Shown here in pieces: positions 41,064 through 41,852 of a DNA stretch of 41,852 nt. The notes beneath the pieces are model-generated. The model was not told the origin of the DNA. It did no database searches and worked only from the letters and a program-made list of their open reading frames with translations. The stretch is from Thermoplasmata archaeon. GTDB taxonomy: Archaea > Thermoplasmatota > Thermoplasmata > Thermoplasmatales > Thermoplasmataceae. The position numbers were made by a program, and so were the translations under genes. Location of the stretch: positions 1 to 41,852 of the forward strand of contig JAKAUW010000076.1 of NCBI GenBank assembly GCA_021817455.1, given 5' to 3'. Position 1 is the stretch's first letter. Every line of letters starts with the position of its first letter.

Positions 41064-41833
41064 GATTCCGGCCATTTGGCGGGTTCAAACCCCATGGCAG
41101 ACCTGAAGAGATTCACTGTCCCAGGGCCAAAACCCTGGAAGTGGTTATTTGAATAGACATAGACTTTCCTTATGTCATCTCCGAGCGATTTCACCTTGCC
41201 TGCCCACATCTCAATCACCGGGTTCATGTTCCTGACAATGGAACCGAAGGAACTTTCATTGATTTCCCGATCTCCGACAAGCCTGAGATAGATATGGTCA
41301 GAAGTAACCACGGCCGGGTTTCTTGCCATGGGAATTTCAGACCATGCCATGGTAACATGGTTTTCCTCAAGGAAATCATAAACACTATCTCTGAACCAAG
41401 AATTATCCCTGAACTCCACTGCAAATCTGAACCCAGCCGGCAGATCGGAAATAAAATTCTGGAAATCCCAGACAGAATTATCATGTTTCATGGATGGTGG
41501 AAGCTGGATTAGCATCATCCCTATCTTTTCCCTGATGGGGTAAATGCCCTCCATAAACTGTTCCATAATGAGAGTTGTGCTCCTAAGCCTATGTTCATGG
41601 GTTATTTCCCGTGGAAGTTTTGGAGAGAACTTGAATCCTGGAGGTGTGGATTTATGCCATTTTCTAGCCGAATTTTGCGGAGGAATGCTGTAAAAGGTTG
41701 AGTCTATCTCAACAGTGTCAAATACAGATGAATAGAATTCCAGGTAGTCGCCAGGCTGTATGCCCTTGGGATAGAAAGGGCCATCCCATGCCTTATAGCT
41801 CCAGCCTGAACAACCAACCTTTAAGTCAAACAT
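41024..41833 (-). CDS. DUF72 family TIM-barrel protein (COG1801, YecE-like)
   Basis: Widely conserved family of unknown biochemical role. Clear blocks are VGCSGWSYKAWDGPFYP (7-23), FDTVEIDSTFYSIP (38-51), FSPKLPREITHEHRL, LIQLPPSMKHD, FAVEFRDNSWF, and YVYSNNHFQGFGPGTV near the end. At 269 residues it is full length. GGGAGGTG lies just before the ATG at 41833. The 3' end overlaps the end of the frameshifted glycosylase-like gene by 40 bases in convergent orientation. Confidence 0.93.
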   Translation of the reverse strand: MFDLKVGCSGWSYKAWDGPFYPKGIQPGDYLEFYSSVFDTVEIDSTFYSIPPQNSARKWHKSTPPGFKFSPKLPREITHEHRLRSTTLIMEQFMEGIYPIREKIGMMLIQLPPSMKHDNSVWDFQNFISDLPAGFRFAVEFRDNSWFRDSVYDFLEENHVTMAWSEIPMARNPAVVTSDHIYLRLVGDREINESSFGSIVRNMNPVIEMWAGKVKSLGDDIRKVYVYSNNHFQGFGPGTVNLFRSAMGFEPAKWPESYHKAPDNQRTLF

Positions 41834-41852
41834 CGGACACCTCCCTAGGATT

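Noticed and set aside
1-41852. CRISPR array, insertion sequence, integrated element or attachment site
   Set aside because: I saw no regularly spaced repeats, no transposase or integrase gene, and no duplicated tRNA end beside the tRNA-Gly gene.

Overview
The window comes from the chromosome of an archaeon of the order Thermoplasmatales. The evidence is a bacterial-HU-type histone HTa (22368-22637), a fused Kae1-Bud32 gene, archaeal DnaG, aIF2-gamma next to ribosomal protein S6e, an archaeal-type triosephosphate isomerase, an NreA repair protein with a PCNA-binding-like tail, and many TATA-like boxes about 24-27 bases upstream of a start codon (leaderless transcription). Base composition looks moderate, low-to-mid 40s % GC by eye. 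I cannot name the genus. No rRNA, CRISPR array, insertion sequence or prophage was seen. One tRNA, tRNA-Gly(UCC), is present. Gene density is high and most genes are housekeeping.

Layout. 200-2800 (minus): four tandem paralogous secreted beta-rich proteins, three in one operon and one with its own promoter. 2979-5775: two membrane proteins, an FMN reductase and triosephosphate isomerase. 5825-5898: tRNA-Gly. 5952-11665: M13 peptidase, histidine ammonia-lyase and threonyl-tRNA synthetase, the last with an apparent zinc-ribbon insert. 12439-15865 (minus): fixC-fixX-etfB-etfA, a complete FixABCX electron-transfer operon. 16008-18284: an endonuclease III relative, then aIF2-gamma and S6e. 18511-21096: Kae1-Bud32, an RdgB-like nucleotide pyrophosphatase that appears to start at CTG, and a small membrane protein. 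21142-24257: polyamine aminopropyltransferase, HTa, a small conserved-looking protein and an endonuclease IV family gene. 24459-27289: DnaG overlapping a Lon-like AAA+ ATPase that has no protease domain. 27364-31435: M61 aminopeptidase, two regulators and an unknown. 31422-34599: FtsJ-type rRNA methyltransferase, GcvH, ThpR, a small barrel-like protein, a winged-helix regulator and MarC. 34685-36270: a PhoU-like protein plus PiT permease. 36259-38378 (minus): a three-gene operon of unknown function. 38518-41063: nreA, a radical SAM protein of the SplB type and a frameshifted pyrimidine-dimer-glycosylase-like gene. 41024-41833: a DUF72 protein.

How the genes work together. FixABCX would couple NADH oxidation to ferredoxin and quinone reduction. 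Nth-like, endonuclease-IV-like, NreA, SplB-like and pyrimidine-dimer-glycosylase-like genes give the window a clear DNA-repair content. aIF2-gamma, S6e, ThrRS, tRNA-Gly, Kae1-Bud32 and RlmE belong to translation and RNA modification. The least explained parts are the four-paralog secreted family, the 36259-38378 operon and the protease-less Lon-like ATPase translated from an overlap with dnaG. All family names rest on motif recognition by eye; no database search was run.
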